NCBI GenBank assembly: GCA_002382495.1
Contig: DFXW01000020.1
Span: 1 to 50,809 of the forward strand
Origin: Flavobacterium sp. UBA4098
GTDB taxonomy: Bacteria > Bacteroidota > Bacteroidia > Flavobacteriales > Flavobacteriaceae
Length of the DNA stretch: 50,809 bases
Direction of reading: 5' to 3'
Positions 17,249-25,136 of the stretch are shown here, in pieces (position 1 is the first letter of the stretch; every line of letters begins with the position of its first letter). The position numbers were made by a program, and so were the translations under genes. The notes below the pieces were generated by a model that did not search any database, was not told where the DNA came from, and worked only from the letters and a program-made list of their open reading frames with translations.

Positions 17249-18160
17249 ATGTTAAACAAAAAATCAAATTTTATGTCAAAAACCTTGAAACTATCAATTA
17301 TTACTAGCTTTGTTGGACTTTGGCTAACTTCTTATTTATCAAATAAATATCAAATTGTTGTAGGATTTATCTTAATATTAAGTTTTGGAGTGCTACATGG
17401 GGCTAATGATTTAGTACTTATCAACAACTTAAAATCAGATAAAAAACTCAATTTCAGAAAGTTAATTTTAATGTACGTGCTTTTGATTGGTATTTCTGCG
17501 CTACTTTTTACCACAATTCCTATTGTAGCCTTAGTATTATTTATAATAGTTAGTAGTTACCATTTTGGAGAACAACATTGGAATGAAATTGTATCGCCAT
17601 TAAATACTTCCATCTTGGTATTATTTCGATTTAATTATGGCTTATTAATTTTACTTCTATTATTTTACATTCATGCTATTGAGGTAATTGCCATAATATT
17701 CGAAATCACACAGTTTTCAATTTCCAAAGCATCAATCGAAATTGCACTGATAATTTGTTCGTTGCTATTTATAGTAATTACGGCAAAGATGTATATTGAT
17801 TCAACTGATTTCAGGAAGAATATAATTGAACAGTTGTTTTATTTAATAGTTCTAGCAATCGTGTTCAAAGCTTCTAGCTTGATTTGGGGGTTTGCAATCT
17901 ATTTTATTTTTTGGCATAGCATTCCTTCTTTAAACGACCAAATCACATTTTTATATGGTGAGGCTACATGGGCCAATTTTAAAAAATATTTTAAAACAGC
18001 CTTCGTTTATTGGTTTATTTCTTTGATTGGAATTTTTGGATTGTATTATATTGCTAAAGATATGTTGGTATTTGATGCGCTGTTTTTTGCCTTTTTAGCG
18101 TCAATTACATTTCCACACTGTATTGTAATTCTTAATATGTTTCAAAATAAATTGCGTTAG
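17249..18160 (+). CDS. blh: Beta-carotene 15,15'-dioxygenase, Brp/Blh family
   Basis: This integral membrane enzyme cleaves beta-carotene into two molecules of retinal. It is about 303 residues from the ATG at 17249; an ATG at 17273 (MSKTLKL) is an equally possible start. Family motifs with candidate iron-binding histidines are all present: HGANDL near the N-terminus, SYHFGEQHW, a later FWHSIPSLND and a C-terminal TFPHCIVIL. Multiple hydrophobic helices cover the length. It is divergent from the proteorhodopsin gene, which needs retinal, making a two-gene phototrophy unit. Carotenoid synthesis genes are not in this window. Confidence 0.93.
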   Translation: MLNKKSNFMSKTLKLSIITSFVGLWLTSYLSNKYQIVVGFILILSFGVLHGANDLVLINNLKSDKKLNFRKLILMYVLLIGISALLFTTIPIVALVLFIIVSSYHFGEQHWNEIVSPLNTSILVLFRFNYGLLILLLLFYIHAIEVIAIIFEITQFSISKASIEIALIICSLLFIVITAKMYIDSTDFRKNIIEQLFYLIVLAIVFKASSLIWGFAIYFIFWHSIPSLNDQITFLYGEATWANFKKYFKTAFVYWFISLIGIFGLYYIAKDMLVFDALFFAFLASITFPHCIVILNMFQNKLR

Positions 18161-18162
18161 GA

Positions 18163-18966
18163 TTACAAATTGTAATGATTCATAAGCATTTTTTCATACA
18201 CTTTATCGGGTAAAATTCTTTTCAATATAATGGAGAACTTTTGCATAAAAGCGCCTACTTTATAATGAATTCTAGGATTTGTTTCTTGAATGATTTGATA
18301 TACGGCTTCTGCCATTTCGTTGGGATTACTTCCACTATCTACGTGTTGATCCATGGTTCGCAATACGTCACCATATACTTTTTCGTACGCTGAGCCAATT
18401 GTAACTGGTGCATGAAAACGTCCAGCTGCAATATTGGTAGCAAAATCACCTGGCGCTACATTTGTAATTTGGATTCCGAATGGCTTTACTTCCATTCGTA
18501 ACGCCTCTGTAATCAATTCTAATGCTCCTTTAGAAGCGGAATAGACACTTCGATAAGGCAATCCCATATACCCTGCAATCGACGTAATATTAATAATCAA
18601 TCCTGATTGTTGTGAACGCATTTGAGGCAAAACTGCTTTCATTACTTCGATAGGACCAAAAAAATTAGTTTCAAAATTATTTTTAATTTCCTCCATTGGA
18701 ATTTCTTCCAACGGCCCAGTAATTCCTACACCAGCATTGTTAATTACGATATCTAAGCGTCCTGTTTCTTGAATAATTTTGGCAATAGCCAGATGAATTG
18801 ATTTGGCATCCCTTACATCCAAAGCAACCAACGGAAAAATCGAATGAACTACCTTATCAGGATTTCTACTTGTTCCGTATACGGCAAATCCTTTCTGATG
18901 CAAAAATTCTCCTATCGATTTTCCTATTCCTGAGGAACCGCCTGTAATTAAAACTACTTTACTCAT
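18163..18966 (-). CDS. SDR family oxidoreductase
   Basis: This 267-residue classical short-chain dehydrogenase/reductase starts at the ATG at 18966. The NAD(P)-binding motif TGGSSGIG is at about residues 8-15, NNAG follows, and the catalytic Ser and Tyr-x-x-x-Lys (YSASK) lie near residues 138-156. The arginine in TSRNP after beta-strand 2 is compatible with NADP preference. The substrate cannot be predicted. The frame runs upstream to 19065, but those codons are non-family sequence that meets the SRP RNA terminator. The stop lies only two bases from the blh stop (convergent) with no hairpin between. Confidence 0.9.
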   Translation of the reverse strand: MSKVVLITGGSSGIGKSIGEFLHQKGFAVYGTSRNPDKVVHSIFPLVALDVRDAKSIHLAIAKIIQETGRLDIVINNAGVGITGPLEEIPMEEIKNNFETNFFGPIEVMKAVLPQMRSQQSGLIINITSIAGYMGLPYRSVYSASKGALELITEALRMEVKPFGIQITNVAPGDFATNIAAGRFHAPVTIGSAYEKVYGDVLRTMDQHVDSGSNPNEMAEAVYQIIQETNPRIHYKVGAFMQKFSIILKRILPDKVYEKMLMNHYNL

Positions 18967-19063
18967 TTCAATCTGTTTACTATCGCTTGTTAAGTTGATA
19001 AAAATACTCAAAAAAGAAGTTTTGAATACCCAATAAACAAAAAAATCTTCCAAATGGAAGATC

Positions 19064-19166
19064 AAAAAAAAATGGCAAGCGACCTACATCGCACCGCTCA
19101 ACCACGTACCCTTGCTATGTTCCCATCCTGGGGGAGTCTGCAGGAGCTGGTCGTGTAGGACTTGCC
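19064..19166 (-). ncRNA. ffs: Signal recognition particle RNA (4.5S/small bacterial type)
   Basis: The minus-strand transcript folds into one long hairpin. GGCAAG at the 5' end (19166-19161) pairs with CTTGCC near the 3' end (19079-19074). Next inward, CCTACA pairs with TGTAGG and CGACCA with TGGTTG. The apical part contains CAGG, a GGGAAC-type loop and AGCA, matching SRP domain IV where Ffh binds. The 3' end runs into U9 (19072-19064). A perfect promoter (19171-19200) places the start at about 19166. It works with Ffh and FtsY in targeting membrane proteins. Confidence 0.85.
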
Positions 19167-19170
19167 GTTG

Positions 19171-19200
19171 CAAATATACAACCTTTTTATATTTTTGCAA
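19171..19200 (-). promoter_or_regulatory. ffs promoter
   Basis: Minus-strand TTG (19200-19198), a 19-base spacer and a perfect TATATTTG (19178-19171), five bases before the predicted 5' end of SRP RNA. Confidence 0.8.
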
Positions 19201-19205
19201 GAGCA

Positions 19206-19236
19206 TTGTTACTAATAAAATAAGGTTGTATATTCG
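19206..19236 (+). promoter_or_regulatory. Promoter of the glutaminyl cyclase lipoprotein gene
   Basis: TTG at 19206-19208, a 20-base spacer and TATATTCG at 19229-19236 (one mismatch). Its TTG lies only five bases from the TTG of the ffs promoter, so the two promoters are back to back. The expected start near 19241 is 15 bases before the ATG at 19256. Confidence 0.68.
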
Positions 19237-19255
19237 AATATTAAAAAATATAAAC

Positions 19256-20308
19256 ATGAAAAAGTATAACTTCTTATTTATCATTTTATTAGGAGTAATT
19301 GTAACCAACTGTGGAGGTGCTAAAAAGGAAAACAATTCCCTTTTTACTTTTGACTCTTCTCAATTTAAAGAACAGTACCAATTGGAAGAATCTATCGATT
19401 TGGCATTATTGAATCCAAATACTTTAAGCGTTGATAGTGTTGTCTATTTTGTAAATGATACTAAAATTGGAACTAAAAAAGGATTGGATAAACTATCATT
19501 TAATTTTAAAAACCAAAAGTTAGGATACCAAAACTTGAAAGCAATTGTATATTATGAAGGGGAACTTATTGAAGCTACTGATCGTGTCGAATTAGTGTCA
19601 AATGTTGAGCCTAAATTATTACAGTACACTATTGTAAATACTTACCCTCACGACATTCAAGCGTACACACAAGGTTTGGAGTTTTATCGTGACACTTTGT
19701 ATGAAAGTACTGGTCAAAAAGGAGCTTCGTTTTTAAGAAAGTATGATTATAAAACAGGAAAAGTATTTAAACAAACTAATCTCGAAGCAATTTATTTTGG
19801 AGAAGGAATAACTATTATCAATAATAAAATATTCCAATTGACATGGCAAGAAAAAACTGGATTTGTATACAATGTAAATACATTCAAATTACAAAAAAGC
19901 TTCAAATATGATAAAGATATAGAAGGTTGGGGATTAACTAATGATGGTAAATACATTTATCAATCCGATGGATCAGAAAAAATTTGGAAAATGGATCCAA
20001 ATACTTTGAAAATGATCAGTTACATTAATGCTTATTCATTGTCAACTAAAGTAACCGCTGTAAACGAGTTAGAATGGATCGAGGGTAAAATTTATGGCAA
20101 TGTGTACCAAAAAGACGCCATTGCTGTTATCAACCCTCAAACTGGAGCGGTAGAAGGAATATTAAATTTAGCTGATTTAAAAACAAAAATCACCCAATTA
20201 CCTGACACGGATGTTCTGAATGGAATTGCTTACAATCCTAAAACTAAGACCATTTTTGTAACTGGTAAAAATTGGGATAAAATGTTTGAACTAAAAATTA
20301 CAAACTAA
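19256..20308 (+). CDS. Glutaminyl-peptide cyclotransferase-like lipoprotein
   Basis: This 350-residue protein has a lipoprotein signal peptide: a hydrophobic stretch 6-16 and lipobox cysteine Cys19 in VTNCGG. The C-terminal two thirds match the plant/bacterial-type glutaminyl cyclase family (beta-propeller, Glu_cyclase_2), with motifs such as YTQGLEF, LYESTGQKG, GWGLTNDG and NELEWIEGKIY. These enzymes convert N-terminal Gln of peptides to pyroglutamate. About 120 residues before the propeller look like an Ig-like domain. The frame is open upstream to 19112 but that part lies inside the SRP RNA gene, so the ATG at 19256 is chosen. Confidence 0.9.
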   Translation: MKKYNFLFIILLGVIVTNCGGAKKENNSLFTFDSSQFKEQYQLEESIDLALLNPNTLSVDSVVYFVNDTKIGTKKGLDKLSFNFKNQKLGYQNLKAIVYYEGELIEATDRVELVSNVEPKLLQYTIVNTYPHDIQAYTQGLEFYRDTLYESTGQKGASFLRKYDYKTGKVFKQTNLEAIYFGEGITIINNKIFQLTWQEKTGFVYNVNTFKLQKSFKYDKDIEGWGLTNDGKYIYQSDGSEKIWKMDPNTLKMISYINAYSLSTKVTAVNELEWIEGKIYGNVYQKDAIAVINPQTGAVEGILNLADLKTKITQLPDTDVLNGIAYNPKTKTIFVTGKNWDKMFELKITN

Positions 20309-20319
20309 ATAGTAAGCAT

Positions 20320-20351
20320 AAAAAAAGGGAGCTAATTGCTCCCTTTTTTTT
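20320..20351. terminator. Bidirectional terminator
   Basis: AAAAAAAGGGAGC and GCTCCCTTTTTTTT form a hairpin with a 5-base loop and long A/T runs on both sides. It lies between convergent stops at 20308 (+) and 20367 (-). Confidence 0.9.
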
Positions 20352-20366
20352 ATATCTGAAATAGAA

Positions 20367-21242
20367 TTATCTCAAAGAAAAACTTGTTCTTGAAACCAAT
20401 TCAGCTTTGTCAAAAACATTTACTGTATAAGTTCCTTTTGCAAATTTACTTCCTGCTAAATCTTCTGTAACATCAACTGTTTTGTTATCATATTTTACAT
20501 TGGTTGTAAAACTGTAAGTTAACGATTTAGTTCCGAAATTTTCTACTTTCTTTTCTCCAACCACATTGTTCTCGCTATCAATAACTTGAACATAAAACAT
20601 TTTAGTTCCTGATTTTGCGATTTTATTTTCAGCAATTGTAAAACTAACTTTTAAAATATCAGCTCTACTTGCTTTATCTGTTTCTATTTGTTTACCAGAA
20701 CTTCTTACTTTATAAGCAGCACCTTTAGTATTCAACACAGTTAAAATAGATCCTTTTTCAACAGTTTTAGCTAATTCTGAATTTTGAGAAGTTAAAACTT
20801 CATTCGCTTTTTTAGATTCTACCAAAACTACTCTTGTACTGTCACGTTGCACAGTCAGAGTCACGTTTTGTTTTTTCAAGTTGTCATTTTCAGCAATCAA
20901 AACTTTCATGTTATTTTGAAGTGCAGTCAACTGAGTTTTAAATTTAGAAACATCTCCATTCGATTTTTTCAAATCAGCCATTAAAGCAACAACTTTATCT
21001 CTTTCTTTTATCAATTCTTCAGACATAGAAGTGTTTTCAGCAATAGCAGCATCATAAGTTGCTTTCAACTCTTGCAAATCTTTCATTACTGATTCTTTCT
21101 CAGTCAATGTAGTTTTTAACTCCGTACGAACAATTTCAGCATCTGTGGACATTTTGAATATATATCCTAAACTTCCCAACAACAATAGTAATAATACAAT
21201 TACAATTGCTTTCAAATTTGAATTGCTTTTTTGATTTTCCAT
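20367..21242 (-). CDS. Membrane-anchored coiled-coil protein of unknown function
   Basis: This 291-residue protein has a short charged N-terminus and one transmembrane helix at about residues 11-30. A long heptad-rich coiled coil follows (about 35-165), and a C-terminal domain of about 115 residues is predicted to be beta-rich. With one N-terminal anchor the bulk probably faces the periplasm. I recognise it only as a conserved flavobacterial hypothetical protein. Expression is likely strong given a perfect promoter (TTG, 19 bases, TATTTTTG) at 21301-21272. It stands alone, with a terminator on its downstream side. Confidence 0.85.
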   Translation of the reverse strand: MENQKSNSNLKAIVIVLLLLLLGSLGYIFKMSTDAEIVRTELKTTLTEKESVMKDLQELKATYDAAIAENTSMSEELIKERDKVVALMADLKKSNGDVSKFKTQLTALQNNMKVLIAENDNLKKQNVTLTVQRDSTRVVLVESKKANEVLTSQNSELAKTVEKGSILTVLNTKGAAYKVRSSGKQIETDKASRADILKVSFTIAENKIAKSGTKMFYVQVIDSENNVVGEKKVENFGTKSLTYSFTTNVKYDNKTVDVTEDLAGSKFAKGTYTVNVFDKAELVSRTSFSLR

Positions 21243-21271
21243 TTTTTTAATTTATAGTTTAATTGTTTGGA

Positions 21272-21301
21272 CAAAAATAATAATATATCCCTACTACACA
21301 A
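21272..21301 (-). promoter_or_regulatory. Promoter of the coiled-coil protein gene
   Basis: Minus-strand TTG (21301-21299), a 19-base spacer and a perfect TATTTTTG (21279-21272). Confidence 0.72.
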
Positions 21302-21348
21302 CGTATTTTGACACATTTATAGTATTTTTGATCAAACTTTTTTTAACA

Positions 21349-22413
21349 ATGGATAAACTAATTCCTTTTACAAGTACTGATTTAGGCAAAATTACAAATC
21401 ACCGAAATGGTGAAATTAAATTTGGCGAAAAAATGATTACGGTACCAAAAGGAATTGATCCGTTAGAATTTCTTACTACTTGTGACGCAAAATATGTTGT
21501 TTTTGGAATTCCAGAAGATATAGGAATTAGAGCTAATTATGGTAGACCTGGTGCTGCTTCTGCATGGAAAAGTGCCATTAAAAGCATTGCAAATATTCAG
21601 CATAACCGTTTTTGTAAAGGAAACCAAATTGTGATATTGGGTACAATTGATGTAACCAATGAGATGGCAGAAGTAACTAACTTAGATTTTAATGATATTG
21701 ATGATCGTTCTAAGTTGAGCCAATTAGTAGAAAAGATAGACAAAGAGGTTTCGCATATTATTTTTCATATAACAAAATTAGGAAAAACACCTATTATCAT
21801 TGGTGGTGGCCAAAATAACGCCTATGGTAATATTAAAGGAACTGCTTTAGCAAATGGCAAACCAATCAATGCGATCAACTTTGACGCCCATTCTGATTTT
21901 AGAATTTTAGAAGGCCGTCACAATGGAAATGCATTTTCATATGCCTTTGAAGAGGGATTTCTGAAAAAATATTTTGTATTTGGTTTGCATGAAAACCACG
22001 TTACCAAAAGTGTGTTGGACTCGTTTAAAAAATTAGAAGATCGTTTACAATATGTCACCTATGATAGCATTCGCATTCGAAAAGAAAAAGATTTTGAAGA
22101 AGAAATGCTTCAAGCCTCAGAATTCATAACTCAAGAACCATTTGGATTGGAAATAGATTTGGGTGCTATTCCTAATATTGCAAGCAGTACCATGACACTT
22201 ACTGGATTTTCAATTGAAGAATTACGCCATTTTGTTTCCTATTTTGGCCAATTTAAAAATGCAACTTATCTGCATCTATGTGAAGGCGCTCCCGAATTAG
22301 GTGAAGAAAAAAATGATCATTTAATAGGTAAAATCATTGGGCACTTAATTACTGACTTCATTAAGTCCAATAATGAAAAAATAATTCCTCAGCCAGAAGA
22401 GTTGCCAATTTAA
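21349..22413 (+). CDS. Arginase/formimidoylglutamase-family protein with altered metal site
   Basis: This 354-residue protein has the ureohydrolase fold. The region resembling GGGHD reads GGGQN (Gln155 instead of His). The central DAHSD (Asp179, His181, Asp183) is intact. The late D-x-D motif reads EIDLGA (Asp270, Gly272 instead of Asp). Two of the six canonical manganese ligands are therefore replaced, so either one or no metal is bound or the protein has lost hydrolase activity. Flavobacterial relatives are usually called formimidoylglutamase (HutG-like), but no other hut gene lies nearby. A TATTTTTG element (21323-21330) supports the start at 21349 over the one at 21328. Confidence 0.82.
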   Translation: MDKLIPFTSTDLGKITNHRNGEIKFGEKMITVPKGIDPLEFLTTCDAKYVVFGIPEDIGIRANYGRPGAASAWKSAIKSIANIQHNRFCKGNQIVILGTIDVTNEMAEVTNLDFNDIDDRSKLSQLVEKIDKEVSHIIFHITKLGKTPIIIGGGQNNAYGNIKGTALANGKPINAINFDAHSDFRILEGRHNGNAFSYAFEEGFLKKYFVFGLHENHVTKSVLDSFKKLEDRLQYVTYDSIRIRKEKDFEEEMLQASEFITQEPFGLEIDLGAIPNIASSTMTLTGFSIEELRHFVSYFGQFKNATYLHLCEGAPELGEEKNDHLIGKIIGHLITDFIKSNNEKIIPQPEELPI

Positions 22414-22485
22414 TGGATCAAAAATAATAACACTATCTTTGCAAAGTATAGCTGTACTTATTACAGCGTATTTAATACCAAAAAT

Positions 22486-23736
22486 ATGTTATTCGAAGAT
22501 TTATCACTTTCAAAAAGTATTCAAAAAGCCGTCTATGAAGAAGGCTATACCCACCCTACTCCTATTCAAGAACAAGCTATACCTTTAGTTTTATCGGGTA
22601 GAGATGTAATTGGATGTGCTCAAACAGGTACAGGAAAAACAGCGGCATTTGCTATTCCAATTATTCATCAATTACACCGAATCGTTGGTTCATCAAAAAA
22701 AGCTAAGGAAATTAGAGCTTTAATTGTAACTCCAACACGTGAATTAGCTGTTCAAATAGGTCAGAATTTTGACACTTATGCCAAATATACCAATCTAACT
22801 CAAATCACTCTTTTTGGGGGTGTCTCTCAAATTCCACAAGTAGATACCTTGAAAAAAGGGGTCGATGTGGTGATTGCAACTCCTGGTAGATTATTGGATT
22901 TGCACAAACAGGGTTTTATCAATTTTGATCATTTACACACCTTAGTATTGGACGAAGCCGATCAAATGTTAGATATGGGCTTTATCAATGATGTCAAGAA
23001 AATTGTGAAGCTTACGCCAAGTAACAGACAAACCTTATTATTCTCAGCAACAATGCCAATAGCGATTCGTGAACTAGCGGAGATGTTTTTAATAGATCCA
23101 GCAAAAGTGGAAGTTTCACCTGTTTCGTCAACGGCAGAAAAAGTGGAGCAACGTATCTATTTTGTTGAAAAAACAGAAAAACGAAACCTACTCTATCATT
23201 TAATTAAAAACGAAAATTTATCTGATGTATTGGTATTTTCGCGAACTAAACACGGAGCAGATAATGTCGTGAAAGCTTTGCGAAAAAACAACATCGCTGC
23301 TGAAGCGATACACGGTGACAAATCACAAAATGCCAGACAACGTGTTCTGGAAGCATTCAAAAACAAAGAAGTGGGAGTGCTTGTTGCAACCGATATTGCT
23401 GCACGTGGAATCGATATTGACCAATTGCCTTTTGTAATCAACTTTGACTTACCCAATATTCCTGAAACCTATGTACACCGAATTGGTCGAACCGGGCGTG
23501 CAGGAAATGGAGGAATTGCGATTTCATTTTGTAGTAAAGACGAAGAACCGTACTGGAAAGATATTCAAAAATTAATTAAAGTAGATGTAAAAACCATATC
23601 CGATCATCCTTATCCATGGCATTCAGGAAGCCCTGCTACCATTGCAGATAAATCAAACAACTCCAATCGAAGTGGTGGTGCTCACAAATCAAGAAAATCA
23701 AACGCTTCCAAACAAAACAAAAAACGTTGGTATTAA
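22486..23736 (+). CDS. DEAD-box RNA helicase (RhlE-like)
   Basis: This 416-residue ATP-dependent RNA helicase has all core motifs: the Q motif region (HPTPIQEQAIP), AQTGTGKT (motif I), PTREL, TPGRLLD, DEAD, SAT, and HRIGRTGRAG (motif VI). A short basic Ser/Asn/Lys-rich tail follows. The overall pattern fits the RhlE group, involved in ribosome assembly or RNA turnover. A -7 element TATCTTTG (22434-22441) gives a leader of about 40 bases. The last codons and stop lie inside the terminator stem. Confidence 0.94.
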   Translation: MLFEDLSLSKSIQKAVYEEGYTHPTPIQEQAIPLVLSGRDVIGCAQTGTGKTAAFAIPIIHQLHRIVGSSKKAKEIRALIVTPTRELAVQIGQNFDTYAKYTNLTQITLFGGVSQIPQVDTLKKGVDVVIATPGRLLDLHKQGFINFDHLHTLVLDEADQMLDMGFINDVKKIVKLTPSNRQTLLFSATMPIAIRELAEMFLIDPAKVEVSPVSSTAEKVEQRIYFVEKTEKRNLLYHLIKNENLSDVLVFSRTKHGADNVVKALRKNNIAAEAIHGDKSQNARQRVLEAFKNKEVGVLVATDIAARGIDIDQLPFVINFDLPNIPETYVHRIGRTGRAGNGGIAISFCSKDEEPYWKDIQKLIKVDVKTISDHPYPWHSGSPATIADKSNNSNRSGGAHKSRKSNASKQNKKRWY

Positions 23737-23752
23737 TACCAACGTTTTTTTA
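23719..23752. terminator. Terminator overlapping the end of the DEAD-box gene
   Basis: AAAAAACGTTGGTATTA and TAATACCAACGTTTTTT form a perfect palindrome whose centre contains the TAA stop (23734-23736). It works on both strands and also faces the symporter gene ending at 23775. Confidence 0.88.
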
Positions 23753-23774
23753 TGTAAAATGAATTGAAAACAGA

Positions 23775-25040
23775 TTAATTTCCTGCTTCAATTTTGTCTT
23801 CCCATTGCCCAACTACAGATGTAGCTAATGCATTTCCTAATACATTGGTTGCCGTTCTGAACATATCACAAAAGTGATCTATTGGCAATATTAATGCAAT
23901 CCCTTCAACTGGGATATCAAACATGCCACAAGTTGCAGCTACAACCACTAAACTCGCTCTTGGAACACCTGCAATTCCTTTACTAGTTAACATCAAAACA
24001 AGCAACATGGTGAATTGTGTTCCTAAATCTAAATCAATTCCATAGGCTTGAGCGATAAAAATACTAGCAAAAGTCATGTACATCATACTTCCGTCTAGAT
24101 TAAATGAATATCCCAAAGGCAACATGAAGGAAACAATTTTGTCCTTTACTCCAAAACGTTCTAATTCTTCTGTTAGTTTTGGAAATACTGCCTCGCTACT
24201 TGTAGTTCCAAAGGCAACTATTAACGGGCTTGAAATTCTTTTTAAAAGGGTTGACATTCTTGATTTTAAGAAGATATAGCCCACTAGAATAAGAACAGCC
24301 CATAATGATGAAATTCCGATTAAAAATGATCCAAAATATTTGAAATAAGTAATCGCTAATTCTTGAAAGTCGCGAACGGCAAAAACACCCGCAATGGCAC
24401 CAAATACGCCAATAGGCGCAAACTTCATAACATAGTTTACCATTTTTAAAACTATATGCGAAGTTTTATCAAGTGCACTAACAACTGGCTTAACTGACTC
24501 CCCAATAGCTGCAGCAGCTAACCCAAAAAAGATAGAGAAAATTACAATTTGCAAAATTTCATTAGTAGCCATCGCCTCAAAAATACTTTTGGGAACGATA
24601 TGTTCAATGAAGTTTTCAAAAGATAAAGTGGTAGTTTTTGCAGTTACTTCTGAAGCGGCTGTCAAATCAACATTAGAAAGATTCAATCCAACTCCTGGTT
24701 GCAAAATATTTACAAAAAACATACCTAACAATAAGGAAATAAAAGAGGCTGTAAAAAACCAACCTAAAGCTTTTCCTCCAATACGACCAACAGCTTTGAT
24801 ATCTCCTAATTTAGCAATCCCTACCACAAGTGTAGTGAATACCAAAGGAGAAATTATCATTTGCACCAAACGAATAAAAACGGTTGCCAGCATTTTTATT
24901 TTGCTACTGAAAGACTGGGCAATTTCATCCGTACAATTGGTATGGATAGCAATTCCTAAAACGGCCCCCACTATCATTGCAATTAAAATTTGTCCCGTAA
25001 GTCCTGATAAAAAGGACGGCTTATTAGTAGTTTCTTTCAT
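23775..25040 (-). CDS. Dicarboxylate/amino acid:cation symporter (DAACS/GltP-DctA family)
   Basis: This 421-residue inner-membrane transporter of the glutamate/C4-dicarboxylate family starts at the ATG at 25040. Visible are the serine-rich re-entrant loop TTSSEAVFP, the sodium-site motif NLDGSMMY (NMDGT in many members) and the second loop GVPRAS. Eight transmembrane helices with two hairpins fit the pattern. It could take up glutamate, aspartate or C4-dicarboxylates; the ligand cannot be fixed. The leader just before the ATG is three CCAAAA units, preceded by a structured element at 25060-25134. It may be co-transcribed with aroC. Confidence 0.92.
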   Translation of the reverse strand: MKETTNKPSFLSGLTGQILIAMIVGAVLGIAIHTNCTDEIAQSFSSKIKMLATVFIRLVQMIISPLVFTTLVVGIAKLGDIKAVGRIGGKALGWFFTASFISLLLGMFFVNILQPGVGLNLSNVDLTAASEVTAKTTTLSFENFIEHIVPKSIFEAMATNEILQIVIFSIFFGLAAAAIGESVKPVVSALDKTSHIVLKMVNYVMKFAPIGVFGAIAGVFAVRDFQELAITYFKYFGSFLIGISSLWAVLILVGYIFLKSRMSTLLKRISSPLIVAFGTTSSEAVFPKLTEELERFGVKDKIVSFMLPLGYSFNLDGSMMYMTFASIFIAQAYGIDLDLGTQFTMLLVLMLTSKGIAGVPRASLVVVAATCGMFDIPVEGIALILPIDHFCDMFRTATNVLGNALATSVVGQWEDKIEAGN

Positions 25041-25059
25041 TTTGGTTTTGGTTTTGGTT

Positions 25060-25134
25060 AGCCCTGATGGAAGCGGCATCCTTTAACAGCGGAGTTCGCT
25101 GGTAAAGATATAGCGTACAGCAGGAAATAGCTCC
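25060..25134 (-). ncRNA. Structured intergenic element, Flavo-1-like
   Basis: On the minus strand the 75-base element runs from GGAGCTATTTCCTG to ATCAGGGCT. Nested pairing is visible: CCTG with CAGG, then ATCTTTA with TAAAGGAT (one bulged G), then CAGCG with CGCTG closing an AACTC loop. Elements of this pattern recur between genes in Flavobacterium genomes, and I recall them as the Flavo-1 RNA motif; the name is from memory and needs an Rfam check. It lies between aroC and the symporter, 19 bases before the symporter ATG, so it would be in that gene's mRNA leader or in an aroC-symporter transcript. Confidence 0.6.
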
Positions 25135-25136
25135 TA

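Noticed and set aside
19112..19255. N-terminal extension of the glutaminyl cyclase gene
   Set aside because: It lies in the SRP RNA gene and upstream of the promoter; the lipoprotein signal starts at 19256.
25041..25058. Tandem CCAAAA units before the symporter ATG as a regulatory repeat
   Set aside because: Similar A/C-rich leaders occur before the sugar kinase and MFS genes here and probably only keep the leader unstructured.
24589..25086. 165-codon open frame opposite the symporter gene
   Set aside because: Antisense shadow; the minus-strand product has complete transporter motifs.
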